A DNA stretch of 49,520 nt from positions 1 through 49,520 of the forward strand of contig NZ_BDBS01000069.1 of assembly GCF_001613105.1 (NCBI RefSeq). The letters are read 5' to 3'. Shown in pieces: positions 8,234-16,344 of this stretch. The notes beneath the pieces were generated by a model. It was not told where the DNA came from and searched no databases. It saw only the letters and a list, made by a program, of their open reading frames with translations. The DNA is from Nocardia pseudobrasiliensis NBRC 108224 (GTDB lineage: Bacteria > Actinomycetota > Actinomycetes > Mycobacteriales > Mycobacteriaceae). Each line of letters starts with the position of its first letter. Position 1 is the stretch's first letter. Position numbers and translations under genes: made by a program.

Positions 8234-8833
8234 TCAGCGAGGGTTCTTTCCTGTGCGGTCACTGGTGAATCTCTTTTCGACGGCTAGCACTGCGGCTGCG
8301 GACGCGGCGCCCAGCGCGGAACCGGCGAGCACGTCGGAAGGGTAGTGCACCCCGAGGACGACCCGGGACAGCAGCATCGGAGGTACGAGTACCGCAGGCA
8401 AGGGTAGCCCGGTGAGCCGTCCGAGCAACACCGCAGCCGCCGTAGTGGAGGTGGCATGCGAGGACGGGAAGCTCAGCTTGCTGGGGGTCGACACGTTGAC
8501 CTGCACCGACGGATCGTTCGGGCGGGGCCGCCGGACAACGCGTTTGATGATCACCGAGGCCGCGTGCGCGCCGAAGGCGCCGACCGCGACGCCGGCCCAC
8601 TCGCGGCGGCGCGGCTTGTCGAGCAGGGCGCCGACCGCGCCGATGCCCATCCAGCCCAGCGCGTGCTCACCGAAATGCGACATGCCGCGAGCGGCCTTGA
8701 TCACCTGCGGGTTTCGCCCGATCGTGCCCTGAACCGCATTGATGATCTTGACCTCGGCGGGTGCGGGCGACGCGGGATCGGGCACCACGCGCAGATGCGG
8801 CGAATCGGCCGATTCCGGTGCGGTGGCGGTCAT
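8234..8833 (-). CDS. PAP2-family phosphatase, probable DPPR phosphatase (Rv3807c position)
   Basis: A 199-residue PAP2 phosphatase with all three signature motifs: Lys97 to Pro105 in KRVVRRPRP, PSSH at 123-126, and SRVVLGVHYPSD with Ser156, His163 and Asp167. In this gene neighbourhood the protein is believed to remove the 5-phosphate from decaprenylphosphoryl-5-phosphoribose, the step between UbiA and the DprE1/DprE2 epimerase in arabinose-donor synthesis. Several hydrophobic segments place it in the membrane. The start ATG at 8833 overlaps the glfT2 stop as ATGA, so the two are translationally coupled; the open frame extends to 9070 but that extension is antisense-like low-complexity Arg-rich sequence inside glfT2. 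Confidence 0.9.
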   Translation of the reverse strand: MTATAPESADSPHLRVVPDPASPAPAEVKIINAVQGTIGRNPQVIKAARGMSHFGEHALGWMGIGAVGALLDKPRRREWAGVAVGAFGAHAASVIIKRVVRRPRPNDPSVQVNVSTPSKLSFPSSHATSTTAAAVLLGRLTGLPLPAVLVPPMLLSRVVLGVHYPSDVLAGSALGAASAAAVLAVEKRFTSDRTGKNPR

Positions 8834-10872
8834 TTCCCCTCGCTTCCGATGCCGAAGGCATTCTCCCAGGCGGCCGTGCTGGTCAAGTACGGATGTGCGG
8901 CACGATACTGCGCGCGGATTTCGCCGAACCGGGCGGCCAGCTCTTTGCGCAACCGCATGGCCTCTTTGAACAGTGCGAGCGCCTGGCGCGGATCGCGTTT
9001 GCGGTACACCACGCCGCGGCCGTCGGCCGTCGTCACCGTGACGCCGTCGACCTGCGAGAGCAGGAACCACCGGGCGTCGAGGGTCGGCACATTGAGCTGC
9101 GGGCGCTCATGATGTTCGGGCTTGGCCGGCCGCACACTGTGCACCAGACCCTTACCCAGGCGCACGATCTTCGCGATCGGATTGGCCGGTTCGCCGACCG
9201 CGCCGACATCCGCGCCGCTGGCGAACGGCAGCTCCGTCGAGGACGGCAGGACCACCGCGTCGGGGAAGTCCTTGCGCATCTTCGCGACCGAACCCAGTGC
9301 GGTCGGCAGCAGCTGGAACAGCCGGTCCGGACCCGCCAGGAAATCGCGGATCGCCTGGTTCTGGATGGCGACCGTCGAATACTCCAGGCACAGTAGATGT
9401 TTCAGGGTCGCCTTGATGGTGTTGACGACCATCGGCCGCCCGTCGCCCGGCAGGTGCAGCGCCGCGACCACCAGGCGGTTGCGCAGGTGGAAGTAGGCCT
9501 GCCAGTCGATGGCGTCGTCCTTGTCGCTCCAGGCCATATGCCATACCGCCGCGCCCGGCAGGGTGACGGTCGGATAGCCCGCCTGCTTGGCGCGCAGCCC
9601 GTATTCGACGTCGTCCCACTTCAGGAACAGCGGCAGCGGCTGACCGATCTCCTCGGCGACCGAGCGCGGGATGACGCACGTCCACCAGCCGTTGAAATCG
9701 ACGTCGATGCGCCGGTGCAGCAGTTTGGAGTTGTCGCGGTCGCGCAGCGGATACTTCGAGAAGTCGTGGTCGTATTCGACATTCGGCGCGGCGGTCCACA
9801 TCCAGATGCCGCGGTCGACGACCTCGCCCATGGTGTGCAGATGCGAGCGCTCCTGCAGATTCAGCATCTGCCCGCCGACCAGCGTGGGCGTGCGGGCGAA
9901 GCGGGCGAAGGCCAGCGCGCGCAGGATGCAGTCCGGCTCGATCTCGATATCGTCGTCCATGTAGACGATGTACTGCGCGTCGGTGGTCTTCAGCGCCTCG
10001 TACATGACCCGGCTGTAACCGCCGGAACCGCCGAGATTGGGCTGATCGTGCATCGCCAGCCGGTCGCCGAGCACCGCGGCCGCCTCGTCGAAGCCCGGCT
10101 CGTCGCGCACCTTGCGGTTGCCCTGATCCGGAATGATCACGGCCTTGACCTTCTCCAGCACCAGCGGGTCCGAGCCCAGGGCCGCAAGGGTTTTCACGCA
10201 GTCGGTGGGGCGGTTGAAGGTCGGCATGCCGACCGCGATGCTGCCCTCACCCGGAGCCTCGACCGGCGCGTACCAGCCGCCGCTGCGCAGTTCGACATGT
10301 GAGTCGGTGGTGATGTCGAACCAGATCCAGCCGCCGTCCTCGAAGGGGGCGAGGTCGACCTCGAATTCGACCGTGACGTCGGCGAAGGAGCCTGCGAGTC
10401 CGTCCCCCTTGTTCCCGGCGAGCCCACCCTCCTTGTCCTTGTTCCCGGCGAGCCCACCCTCCTTGTCCTTGTTCCCGGCATGCTTTTCGCCGGGATTCAC
10501 CACCACGTCGGTACTGAACTCACTGCCCTGCACATGAATTCGCGAACCGTCGGCCTTGGACCGATACACGTCCACCCGCCCGTGGCCGGACAGTTCCAGC
10601 CGCAGCACAACGGATTTCAGAATCGACCAGCGCCGCCAGTAGGAGGCGGGCACGGCGTTGAAGTAGGTGCAGAACGACACCTCCGACTCCGCGCCGATCG
10701 ACAGCGAGGTCCGCGAGGTGGCGTGGGCGCGACGGGCATTCGTCGCGGACTCCTCCAGATAAAGGGTGCGCACATCCAGCGGTTCACCCGGTCGGGGCAG
10801 GATGATCCGCTGCAGTAGCGATTTCGCGCGGGTTTCGGTCGTGGTCTGTTCCAATGTCGCCTGCATCGTCAC
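8830..10872 (-). CDS. glfT2: Galactofuranosyltransferase GlfT2
   Basis: GlfT2 polymerises the galactan backbone of arabinogalactan with alternating beta-1,5 and beta-1,6 galactofuranose from UDP-Galf. The 680-residue product has the N-terminal beta-sandwich region (about 24-210), a GT-A domain beginning at AVGMPTFNRP (213-222), the metal-binding DDD (306-308), the WDD motif with its catalytic-base Asp (419-421), HMAWSDKDDAIDW (445-457) and a helical C-terminus. It matches Rv3808c closely except for an extra charged Gly/Lys/Asn/Asp-rich insertion at about residues 128-162 between two strands of the N-terminal domain. That insertion is encoded by tandem 30-bp repeats. The start is GTG 10872, overlapping the glf stop as GTGA; ATG at 10866 is equally possible. 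Confidence 0.95.
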   Translation of the reverse strand: MTMQATLEQTTTETRAKSLLQRIILPRPGEPLDVRTLYLEESATNARRAHATSRTSLSIGAESEVSFCTYFNAVPASYWRRWSILKSVVLRLELSGHGRVDVYRSKADGSRIHVQGSEFSTDVVVNPGEKHAGNKDKEGGLAGNKDKEGGLAGNKGDGLAGSFADVTVEFEVDLAPFEDGGWIWFDITTDSHVELRSGGWYAPVEAPGEGSIAVGMPTFNRPTDCVKTLAALGSDPLVLEKVKAVIIPDQGNRKVRDEPGFDEAAAVLGDRLAMHDQPNLGGSGGYSRVMYEALKTTDAQYIVYMDDDIEIEPDCILRALAFARFARTPTLVGGQMLNLQERSHLHTMGEVVDRGIWMWTAAPNVEYDHDFSKYPLRDRDNSKLLHRRIDVDFNGWWTCVIPRSVAEEIGQPLPLFLKWDDVEYGLRAKQAGYPTVTLPGAAVWHMAWSDKDDAIDWQAYFHLRNRLVVAALHLPGDGRPMVVNTIKATLKHLLCLEYSTVAIQNQAIRDFLAGPDRLFQLLPTALGSVAKMRKDFPDAVVLPSSTELPFASGADVGAVGEPANPIAKIVRLGKGLVHSVRPAKPEHHERPQLNVPTLDARWFLLSQVDGVTVTTADGRGVVYRKRDPRQALALFKEAMRLRKELAARFGEIRAQYRAAHPYLTSTAAWENAFGIGSEGK
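10411..10480 (-). repeat. Two and a third copies of a 30-bp tandem repeat inside glfT2
   Basis: Positions 10411-10440 and 10441-10470 are identical 30-mers, followed by the first nine bases of a third copy at 10471-10479. Degenerate sequence at about 10391-10410 extends the pattern. On the coding strand each unit encodes the decapeptide AGNKDKEGGL, so copy-number change keeps the frame. Confidence 0.95.
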
Positions 10873-12071
10873 TCGTTGTCGTCCGAATCCACCAGCGGCG
10901 CACCGGATTCCAGGTGCGGGCGCAGCACATTGTCGAAGGTGCTCAGCGCGCTGCCGATGGCCATGTGCATGTCGAGGTATTTGTAGGTGCCCAGTCGGCC
11001 ACCGAAAAGCACCCTGGCCGAGGCGGTTTCGGCCTTGGCCCGCTCGCGGTAGGCGAGCAGTTTGGCACGGTCCTCGGGGGTGTTGATCGGGTAGTACGGC
11101 TCGTCGCCGGTCTGGGCGAAGCGCGAGTATTCGCGCTGGATGACCGTCTTGTCGGCCGGGTAGTCGCGCTCGGGGTGGAAGTGGCGCGGCTCGATGATGC
11201 GGGTGTAGGGCACATCCGCGTCGTTGTAGTTCATCACCGAGGTGCCCTGGAAGTCACCGGTCGGCAGCACCTCGGTCTCGAAATCGATGGTGCGCCAGCC
11301 CAATTCACCCTCGGCGTAGTCGAAGTAGCGATCCAGCGGGCCGGTGTAGACCACGGGGGCGTCCGGATTCTGCGCGCGCAGTTCCTCGCGCACCTCGAAC
11401 CAGTCGGTGTTCACCCGAACCTCGATGAGCTCGGATTCGGCCATCTTCGACAGCCACGCGGTGTAGCCGTTGCGGGGCAGACCCTCGTAGGTGTCGTTGA
11501 AGTAGCGATTGTCGAAGGTGTAGCGGACCGGCAGGCGGGTGATGACGCCCGACGGGAGCTCCTTCGGATCGGTCTGCCACTGCTTGGCGGTGTAGTCGCG
11601 GATGAACGCCTCGTAGAGTGGGCGGCCCACCAGCGAGACGGCCTTCTCCTCGAGGTTGGCCGCATCCTTGGTCTCGATCTCCGCGGACTGCTCGGCAATG
11701 AGCTTGCGGGCCTCGTCCGGGGTGAAGTAGCGGCCGAAGAACTGCGAGATCAGACCCAGGCCCATCGGGAACTGGTAGGCCTGCCCCTTGTGCATGGCGA
11801 ACACGCGGTGCTGGTAGCCGGTGAACTCGGTGAACTCGTTCACATAGTCCCAAACCCGCTTGTTGGAGGTGTGGAACAGGTGTGCACCGTATTTGTGCAC
11901 CTCGATACCGGTTTCCGGATCCGCCTCCGAATAAGCGTTGCCACCCAGGTGGTGGCGGCGTTCGATCACCAGCACCCGCTTGCCGAGCAGGGTGGCGGTG
12001 CGTTCGGCGATGGTCAGCCCGAAGAAGCCGGAGCCGACGACGATGAGATCGAAGGGGGATGCGACGGTCAC
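10869..12071 (-). CDS. glf: UDP-galactopyranose mutase
   Basis: Glf is a cytoplasmic FAD enzyme that converts UDP-galactopyranose to UDP-galactofuranose, the substrate of GlfT2. The 400-residue product has the FAD-binding start FDLIVVGSGFFGLT (7-20), the segment HHLGGNAYSE, GIEVHKYGAHLFHTSNKRVW, the substrate region YTAKQWQTDP and TRLPVRYTFDNRYF, and the late FGGRLGTYKYLDMHMAI, all diagnostic for the family. The start is taken at GTG 12071, which gives the same N-terminus as mycobacterial Glf; the open frame reaches back to a TTG at 12152 through non-conserved sequence. It is the first gene of the minus-strand arabinogalactan operon, with a divergent gene 186 bp away. Confidence 0.95.
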   Translation of the reverse strand: MTVASPFDLIVVGSGFFGLTIAERTATLLGKRVLVIERRHHLGGNAYSEADPETGIEVHKYGAHLFHTSNKRVWDYVNEFTEFTGYQHRVFAMHKGQAYQFPMGLGLISQFFGRYFTPDEARKLIAEQSAEIETKDAANLEEKAVSLVGRPLYEAFIRDYTAKQWQTDPKELPSGVITRLPVRYTFDNRYFNDTYEGLPRNGYTAWLSKMAESELIEVRVNTDWFEVREELRAQNPDAPVVYTGPLDRYFDYAEGELGWRTIDFETEVLPTGDFQGTSVMNYNDADVPYTRIIEPRHFHPERDYPADKTVIQREYSRFAQTGDEPYYPINTPEDRAKLLAYRERAKAETASARVLFGGRLGTYKYLDMHMAIGSALSTFDNVLRPHLESGAPLVDSDDNE

Positions 12072-12209
12072 GGGAGCCCAGCGTATCGGAAGTCGCGCGG
12101 TGGTCCCGGTCGAGTGTGACAGTCCGTGAACGTGGGTGGGGTTTTCGCGCAATGTTCACCGAAACGGGCCCGCACCCGTCATCGAGCCGGTATTACATAC
12201 GGCACCTGA

Positions 12210-12232
12210 ATTGAACGTACGTCCAGTTCAAT
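12210..12232. promoter_or_regulatory. Inverted repeat in the glf / 12258 divergent promoter region
   Basis: Perfect 7-bp arms ATTGAAC (12210-12216) and GTTCAAT (12226-12232) with a 9-bp centre lie 25 bp before the plus-strand gene. This has the size of a dimeric repressor operator. No regulator gene adjoins it, so the binding protein is unknown. Confidence 0.4.
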
Positions 12233-12257
12233 GCCGCCAGAACCGGAAGAACTTCAG

Positions 12258-13484
12258 ATGCGGATCTCCCGTTCCCTGCGCCCGCTGCTCGGCGCATTCG
12301 TCCTGACCACCGCCCTGGGCGCGGGACTGCTGACCCCCTCGCCCGCCCGCGCCGACCAGCCCGCATCCCTCGCCGCCGCACCCGTGGCCGATGCCGCCGG
12401 ACTCTGCGGCGCACAGGCCCCGACCTTCGACGACATCGTCACCTCGGCCGCCACCGCCCTGCGCGGTGTGGTCCCGGCCGCGCAGGTGGCCGACTTCGAT
12501 CGACGGGTCGAGGACTTCCGGCACGACATCGCGACCCTGCGCGTCCACCGGGACGGACTGCCCGTCGATCCGGCCACCCTCGGTGGGCGACCCGAACAGC
12601 TCGACGATCCGATCGTGACCTATCTGGTCAACGGGCTGGACGCCGTGCGGACCGGCCGCCTCGATCAGACGGTGTCGGTATCGCGACTGACCGTGAACGA
12701 TGTGATCGAGGTGTTCATCCTCGCCACCCGGATCGTGAAGATTCCGGCGCAGTTGGCCGCGAGCCTGGTGCCGACCGCCGGATTCTTCCTCAAATTCATC
12801 GTCGGCGGGGTGTTCAGCGGGGTGAAATGGCTGGCCCGCAAGGTGCAGGACCAGTTGCGAGCGACCTGTCCGGGCCCGAATGCGTATGGCGCGCTGGATC
12901 TCGACCCGTCCGACTTCCCGAGCGAACATGTCGCGGTGCCCGCGCCTATCGCCGATCTGGCCCGCCAGCTGGTGCTGGCCGACGGGCACTGCACGCCGAT
13001 CGCGGATCTGACGACCGGCGCCCTGGTCGAACGCACCCGCGATTTCCTCGCGCACACCGATCTGCCGATCGATCGAAATGCCCTGAACGCCACCGCGACC
13101 GGAGTCCAGGACTTCCTGCACGGCAACCGAATCGCCAAGCTCGCGCTGCTACGCAAGACCGATGAACTCGGCCCGATCGTGGACTACATCGACTACGGCC
13201 CGATCACCTTCCTGGCGAATCTGGGCTTCGACATCTACGAGGGCAAGGCGCTGGACACCGTCGCCCTGTCCGATATCACCGTCGAGAACGCCTACGACCT
13301 CACCACTTTGGTGCTGGATGTGACCAGTCTGCTGCTGACCGCCGCCAATCTGGTCGCCGGATGGACCGGCGTCTCGTCCACCGTGCTCACCCCGCTCGGC
13401 ATGGCCGAGACGTTGGCCTTCGCCCCCGCGACCTACGGCGCGCCGATCCTGCGCGGGGTGATGCAGTCGATGTGTGCGGTGTAG
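12258..13484 (+). CDS. Secreted protein of unknown function with internal duplication (408 aa)
   Basis: I do not recognise this family. The start at ATG 12258 follows a GGAAGAA ribosome binding site and gives a clear signal peptide (RRSLRP-like basic start, hydrophobic residues about 10-26, cleavage near ARADQ). The mature protein holds few cysteines (near residues 44, 215, 252 and 406) and two amphipathic to hydrophobic helical regions around FFLKFIVGGVFSGVKWLA (about 177-194) and TTLVLDVTSLLLTAANLVAG (about 352-371). The two halves resemble each other: PIVTYLVNGLDAVRTGRLDQ and PITFLANLGFDIYEGKALDT start comparable blocks followed by VSRLTVNDVIEV and LSDITVENAYDL. It sits divergent from glf, where M. 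tuberculosis has the exported repeat protein Erp/PirG, but no Erp-type repeats are present. It ends 1 bp before a convergent gene. Confidence 0.85.
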   Translation: MRISRSLRPLLGAFVLTTALGAGLLTPSPARADQPASLAAAPVADAAGLCGAQAPTFDDIVTSAATALRGVVPAAQVADFDRRVEDFRHDIATLRVHRDGLPVDPATLGGRPEQLDDPIVTYLVNGLDAVRTGRLDQTVSVSRLTVNDVIEVFILATRIVKIPAQLAASLVPTAGFFLKFIVGGVFSGVKWLARKVQDQLRATCPGPNAYGALDLDPSDFPSEHVAVPAPIADLARQLVLADGHCTPIADLTTGALVERTRDFLAHTDLPIDRNALNATATGVQDFLHGNRIAKLALLRKTDELGPIVDYIDYGPITFLANLGFDIYEGKALDTVALSDITVENAYDLTTLVLDVTSLLLTAANLVAGWTGVSSTVLTPLGMAETLAFAPATYGAPILRGVMQSMCAV

Positions 13485-13485
13485 C

Positions 13486-13977
13486 TCAGTAGTACGGCTG
13501 CGGTGGCCGCCGCCCGGCGGCCACCCAGCGACCGGTGGAGCCGAGTATCGCGAAGCACAGCACCAGGGCCTGCACGGCGACGAAGACGCTCAGCACCGCG
13601 GCCATCGAGGGCAGATCCGAGGTGTGCACGCCCCAGCGAACGCTGCCGTAGATCATCCAGCCCGACATGTAGAGCATCGCGAACAGCGGCGTGCCGATCA
13701 GCAGGGCACGGCCGGCCCTACGCCGGGCGAACAGCAGGATCGCGCCGATGAACAACAGGATCGCGGCCGGACCCGCGCCCAGCCCCATCGACAACGCTAT
13801 GCCCGCGTCGTCGGAGCCGACCGCGCTCTCGCGCCGCTCCTCGGAGTAGGCGATGGCCGCCCCGCCCGTGACGAGCGCGAGAAAGATCCCGTCGAGCAGG
13901 GCCAGCAATCCCGCCGTAATCGCGGTTCCGGCACCGGGTTTCGGCTCCGGTCCGCCGTAGTCGTACGGATATGCCAT
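13486..13977 (-). CDS. Four-helix membrane protein, paralog of the gene at 20792 (163 aa)
   Basis: A small membrane protein of unknown function. It has a short Tyr/Pro/Gly-rich cytoplasmic start (MAYPYDYGGPEPKPG), then a GTAITAGLLALLDG helix and three more hydrophobic segments, and ends with STGRWVAAGRRPPQPYY. The same plan, including GTAIxAGxLA and xTGRWxA, is found in the 221-residue protein at 20792-21457. The start is ATG 13977 (a second ATG lies four codons upstream). The open frame continues to 14181, but that extension overlaps the neighbouring oxidoreductase gene. Confidence 0.75.
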   Translation of the reverse strand: MAYPYDYGGPEPKPGAGTAITAGLLALLDGIFLALVTGGAAIAYSEERRESAVGSDDAGIALSMGLGAGPAAILLFIGAILLFARRRAGRALLIGTPLFAMLYMSGWMIYGSVRWGVHTSDLPSMAAVLSVFVAVQALVLCFAILGSTGRWVAAGRRPPQPYY

Positions 13978-14083
13978 GGCGGACCTCATCAGTAGTTGGG
14001 CTGTACCCGCCCCGGCGGTAATCCGTCCCCTCACACGCTCGGGCGCGAACTCTACCGCCCGGACGCCGATCTGTCGTCGGATC

Positions 14084-14740
14084 TCAATAGCCGACCGTGA
14101 AGCGAGTGCGGTGGTATTTCGGATGTTCGGCCTCATCGAGCAGGGCGACCGCGAAATCCTCCAGCGAGATGAATGACGCACCGGTGTCGGTGGTCACCAA
14201 TTCGTTTGTGCCCGTTCGGTATTCGCCGGTTCGCTCGCCGGGTTCGAGTTCGGCGGGCGGGCTGAGATAGGCCCAGTCCACCGGGCCGCCGTCGGGCTCG
14301 GCGGCCGCGGCCTGGAACAGTTGCAGCTGGGCGTGGCAGGCCAGGGCGATGGGGAGCAGATGCGGTGGGAAGTCGGGCATTTCGATCAGGCAGCGGCCGT
14401 CGGCGCCCGGTACGGTCAGATGTCCGGCGCCACCCACTACCAGCAGGCGCACTCCGGTTCGGGTCAGGCCGGTCAGCAATCCCGCTGCGACATCGGCCAA
14501 TTCGTATTCCCGGCCCAGCGACGGGCGGGTGGCGCTGATGACCAGATCCTGGCCCGCGCTGAGTTCGGCGACCTGATCCGGGTCGGTGGCATCGCCCGCC
14601 CGCAGTTCGACCGCCACGGGAAGCCCGCGCAGTCGGTGTGGATCGCGCGAGACCGCGGTGACGTGATGGCCGCGGGCGACGGCCTCGGCCACGACTCGCC
14701 CGCCGACCGCACCGGATGCTCCGAAGACGGTGATACGCAT
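14084..14740 (-). CDS. NAD(P)-binding oxidoreductase of the atypical SDR / NmrA type (218 aa)
   Basis: The N-terminus ITVFGASGAVGGRVVAEAVA (3-22) carries the GxxGxxG dinucleotide-binding loop. HVTAVSRDPHRL follows with the usual strand two, and AGDATDPDQVAEL and DLVISATRPS fit the Rossmann order. The length (218 aa) and the lack of a YxxxK catalytic pair point to an NmrA-like atypical short-chain dehydrogenase, a quinone or NADPH reductase or redox sensor. It lies 31 bp downstream of an EamA-family transporter gene on the same strand, with AAGGAG before its start, so both are likely co-transcribed and controlled by the divergent MarR regulator. The substrate is not predictable. Confidence 0.85.
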   Translation of the reverse strand: MRITVFGASGAVGGRVVAEAVARGHHVTAVSRDPHRLRGLPVAVELRAGDATDPDQVAELSAGQDLVISATRPSLGREYELADVAAGLLTGLTRTGVRLLVVGGAGHLTVPGADGRCLIEMPDFPPHLLPIALACHAQLQLFQAAAAEPDGGPVDWAYLSPPAELEPGERTGEYRTGTNELVTTDTGASFISLEDFAVALLDEAEHPKYHRTRFTVGY

Positions 14741-14771
14741 GGTTATTCGTTCTCCTTGTCGAGGGCTGGCT

Positions 14772-15734
14772 TCAGGCGACCTGGTCCACCGAGGCGGACG
14801 GCGCCGGTTGGGTCACCGAGACATTGCGCACGGCAGGCTTTTTCGAATCGTCGGGCTTACGCGCCGCGCCGGTCTGCGCGAGCAGCGTGCCCGCCAGGGC
14901 GATGACGATGCCGAGGATCTGCAGCGGCGACAGCGCTTGGCCGAGCCAGGCCCAGCCGATGACCGCCGCACCGAGCGGGCTCAGCAGGCCCAAGAAGGCG
15001 ATCGAGGTCGCGGGCATCCGGGACAGGCCGCGGAACCAGAGCACATAGGCCGCGGCGGTGCCGATCAGGCCGAGGTAGAGGTAGCCGCCAATGGCCGGGA
15101 CATCCATTGCCGGCGGCGCGCCCTCGACGAGCAGGGCCAGCGGCAGCAGCATCAGCCCGCCCGCGGTGAGCTGCCAGCCGGTGAAGGCGACCGGGCCGAC
15201 GCCCTCGGGTCGTCCCCATTTACCGGTGAGCACGGCCCCGGCGGCCTGGGACGCCGCGCCGACCAGACCGGCAGCCACACCGATGACGTCGAGTGTCGCG
15301 TTCGCGCGCAGCACCACCAGCGCCACACCCGAGATCCCGATGATCGCGGCGATCACCTTGCGGCTGGTCGGCCGCTCGCGCAGCAGCATGGCCGCGAAGC
15401 CGAGGGCGAACATCGGTGTCGCCGCGCCGAGTACGGCCGCGACGCCGCCGGGTAGCCGGTAGGCGGCCAGGAAGAGCAGCGCGAACCACACGCCGATATT
15501 CAGCACGCCGAGCAGTCCGGCGCGCCAGATCCAGCGACCGTGCGGCAGTCGCCGGGTCGCGGCGATCAGCAGCAGTCCGACCGGCAGCGCCCGCATCAGC
15601 GCGGTGAACATCGGCCGCTCGGACGGCAGGAATTCGGAGGTCACGGCATAGGTCGTGCCCCAGACCAGGGGTGCGAGCCCGGTGAGAGCGAGGGTGCCGA
15701 CACGCGAGGAGGTCGCGGCGGGGATGGTTGTCAT
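14772..15734 (-). CDS. EamA/DMT-family transporter (320 aa)
   Basis: A ten-helix drug/metabolite-transporter-superfamily protein with two homologous EamA halves. The first half contains LAPLVWGTTYAVTSEFLP (17-34) and the second begins near VGPVAFTGWQLTAGGLMLLP, the usual repeat of the family. Such proteins export small metabolites such as amino acids or drugs; the substrate here is unknown. The start ATG 15734 has AGGAGAG 8 nt upstream. The promoter region shared with the MarR gene contains two similar palindromes, one just upstream of this start, so repression by that MarR protein is likely. Confidence 0.9.
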   Translation of the reverse strand: MTTIPAATSSRVGTLALTGLAPLVWGTTYAVTSEFLPSERPMFTALMRALPVGLLLIAATRRLPHGRWIWRAGLLGVLNIGVWFALLFLAAYRLPGGVAAVLGAATPMFALGFAAMLLRERPTSRKVIAAIIGISGVALVVLRANATLDVIGVAAGLVGAASQAAGAVLTGKWGRPEGVGPVAFTGWQLTAGGLMLLPLALLVEGAPPAMDVPAIGGYLYLGLIGTAAAYVLWFRGLSRMPATSIAFLGLLSPLGAAVIGWAWLGQALSPLQILGIVIALAGTLLAQTGAARKPDDSKKPAVRNVSVTQPAPSASVDQVA

Positions 15735-15755
15735 GTCGGTCTCTCCTGATTCATA

Positions 15756-15771
15756 ATCTCAACATTGAGAT
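15756..15771. promoter_or_regulatory. Probable MarR operator 1 (eamA side)
   Basis: A perfect palindrome ATCTCAACATTGAGAT with 7-bp arms and a 2-bp centre lies between the divergent eamA and marR genes. It is the right size for a MarR dimer site. Confidence 0.75.
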
Positions 15772-15801
15772 AAGACAGCACGATTCATCTTCATGTCAAG
15801 T

Positions 15802-15817
15802 ATCTTCATATTGAGAT
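15802..15817. promoter_or_regulatory. Probable MarR operator 2 (marR side)
   Basis: ATCTTCATATTGAGAT is a near copy of the palindrome 46 bp to its left, with its left arm mismatched at two places. It lies 24 bp before the marR start and just upstream of the GAGAGGA ribosome binding site, which fits autoregulation. Confidence 0.65.
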
Positions 15818-15840
15818 TTTAGACATCGAGAGGACAGCGG

Positions 15841-16341
15841 ATGAGTGACGCCGTGGATCAGGTGGTGGCCGCGTGGGCGAAAGTGGATCCGGATCTGGAC
15901 GTTTGGCCGACCCACGTGATCGGCCGGCTCAAGCGCCTGGCCCGCCTGCTCGAGCGGCAGATGAAGGAGTTCTTCGCGCCGCACGGGCTGGAGTACTGGG
16001 AGTTCGACGTACTCAGCACGCTGCGGCGCTCCGGCGGTCCGCACGGGCTGACCGCGGGCGCGCTGATCAAGGCCACGATGGTCACCTCGGGCGCGATCAC
16101 CAACCGCATCGATCGGATGGCGGCCAAGGGTCTGGTCCAACGCGAGGCCGATCCCGCGGATCGCCGCACGATCCGCATTCGGCTGACCGATCGGGGCCGC
16201 GCGCTCATCGACGAGATCATGCCGCTGCACGTCGCCAACCAGGCCCGGGTGCTGGGCGGAATGAACCGTCCCGATCTCGACCAGCTGATCGTGCTGCTGC
16301 GCGAACTGTCGGAATCGCTGGGCGATACCGAGTTGGACTGA
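15841..16341 (+). CDS. MarR-family transcriptional regulator (166 aa)
   Basis: A winged-helix regulator. The N-terminal helices (IGRLKRLARLLERQMKEFF) are followed by the DNA-binding region LTAGALIKATMVTSGAITNRIDRMAAKGLVQREADPADRR (about 77-116; split here only by description), which includes the recognition helix and the wing ending in DRRTIRIRLTDRG. The C-terminal dimerisation helices complete a normal MarR length. It is transcribed away from the EamA transporter and oxidoreductase genes, with two matching palindromes between them, so it most likely represses that operon and itself and is released by an unknown ligand. GAGAGGA precedes the ATG at 15841. It ends 3 bp before a convergent gene. 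Confidence 0.93.
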   Translation: MSDAVDQVVAAWAKVDPDLDVWPTHVIGRLKRLARLLERQMKEFFAPHGLEYWEFDVLSTLRRSGGPHGLTAGALIKATMVTSGAITNRIDRMAAKGLVQREADPADRRTIRIRLTDRGRALIDEIMPLHVANQARVLGGMNRPDLDQLIVLLRELSESLGDTELD

Positions 16342-16344
16342 GCC

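Noticed and set aside
12072..12152. Upstream extension of glf to a TTG start
   Set aside because: The added residues are not conserved in Glf and there is no ribosome site; GTG 12071 fits the family.
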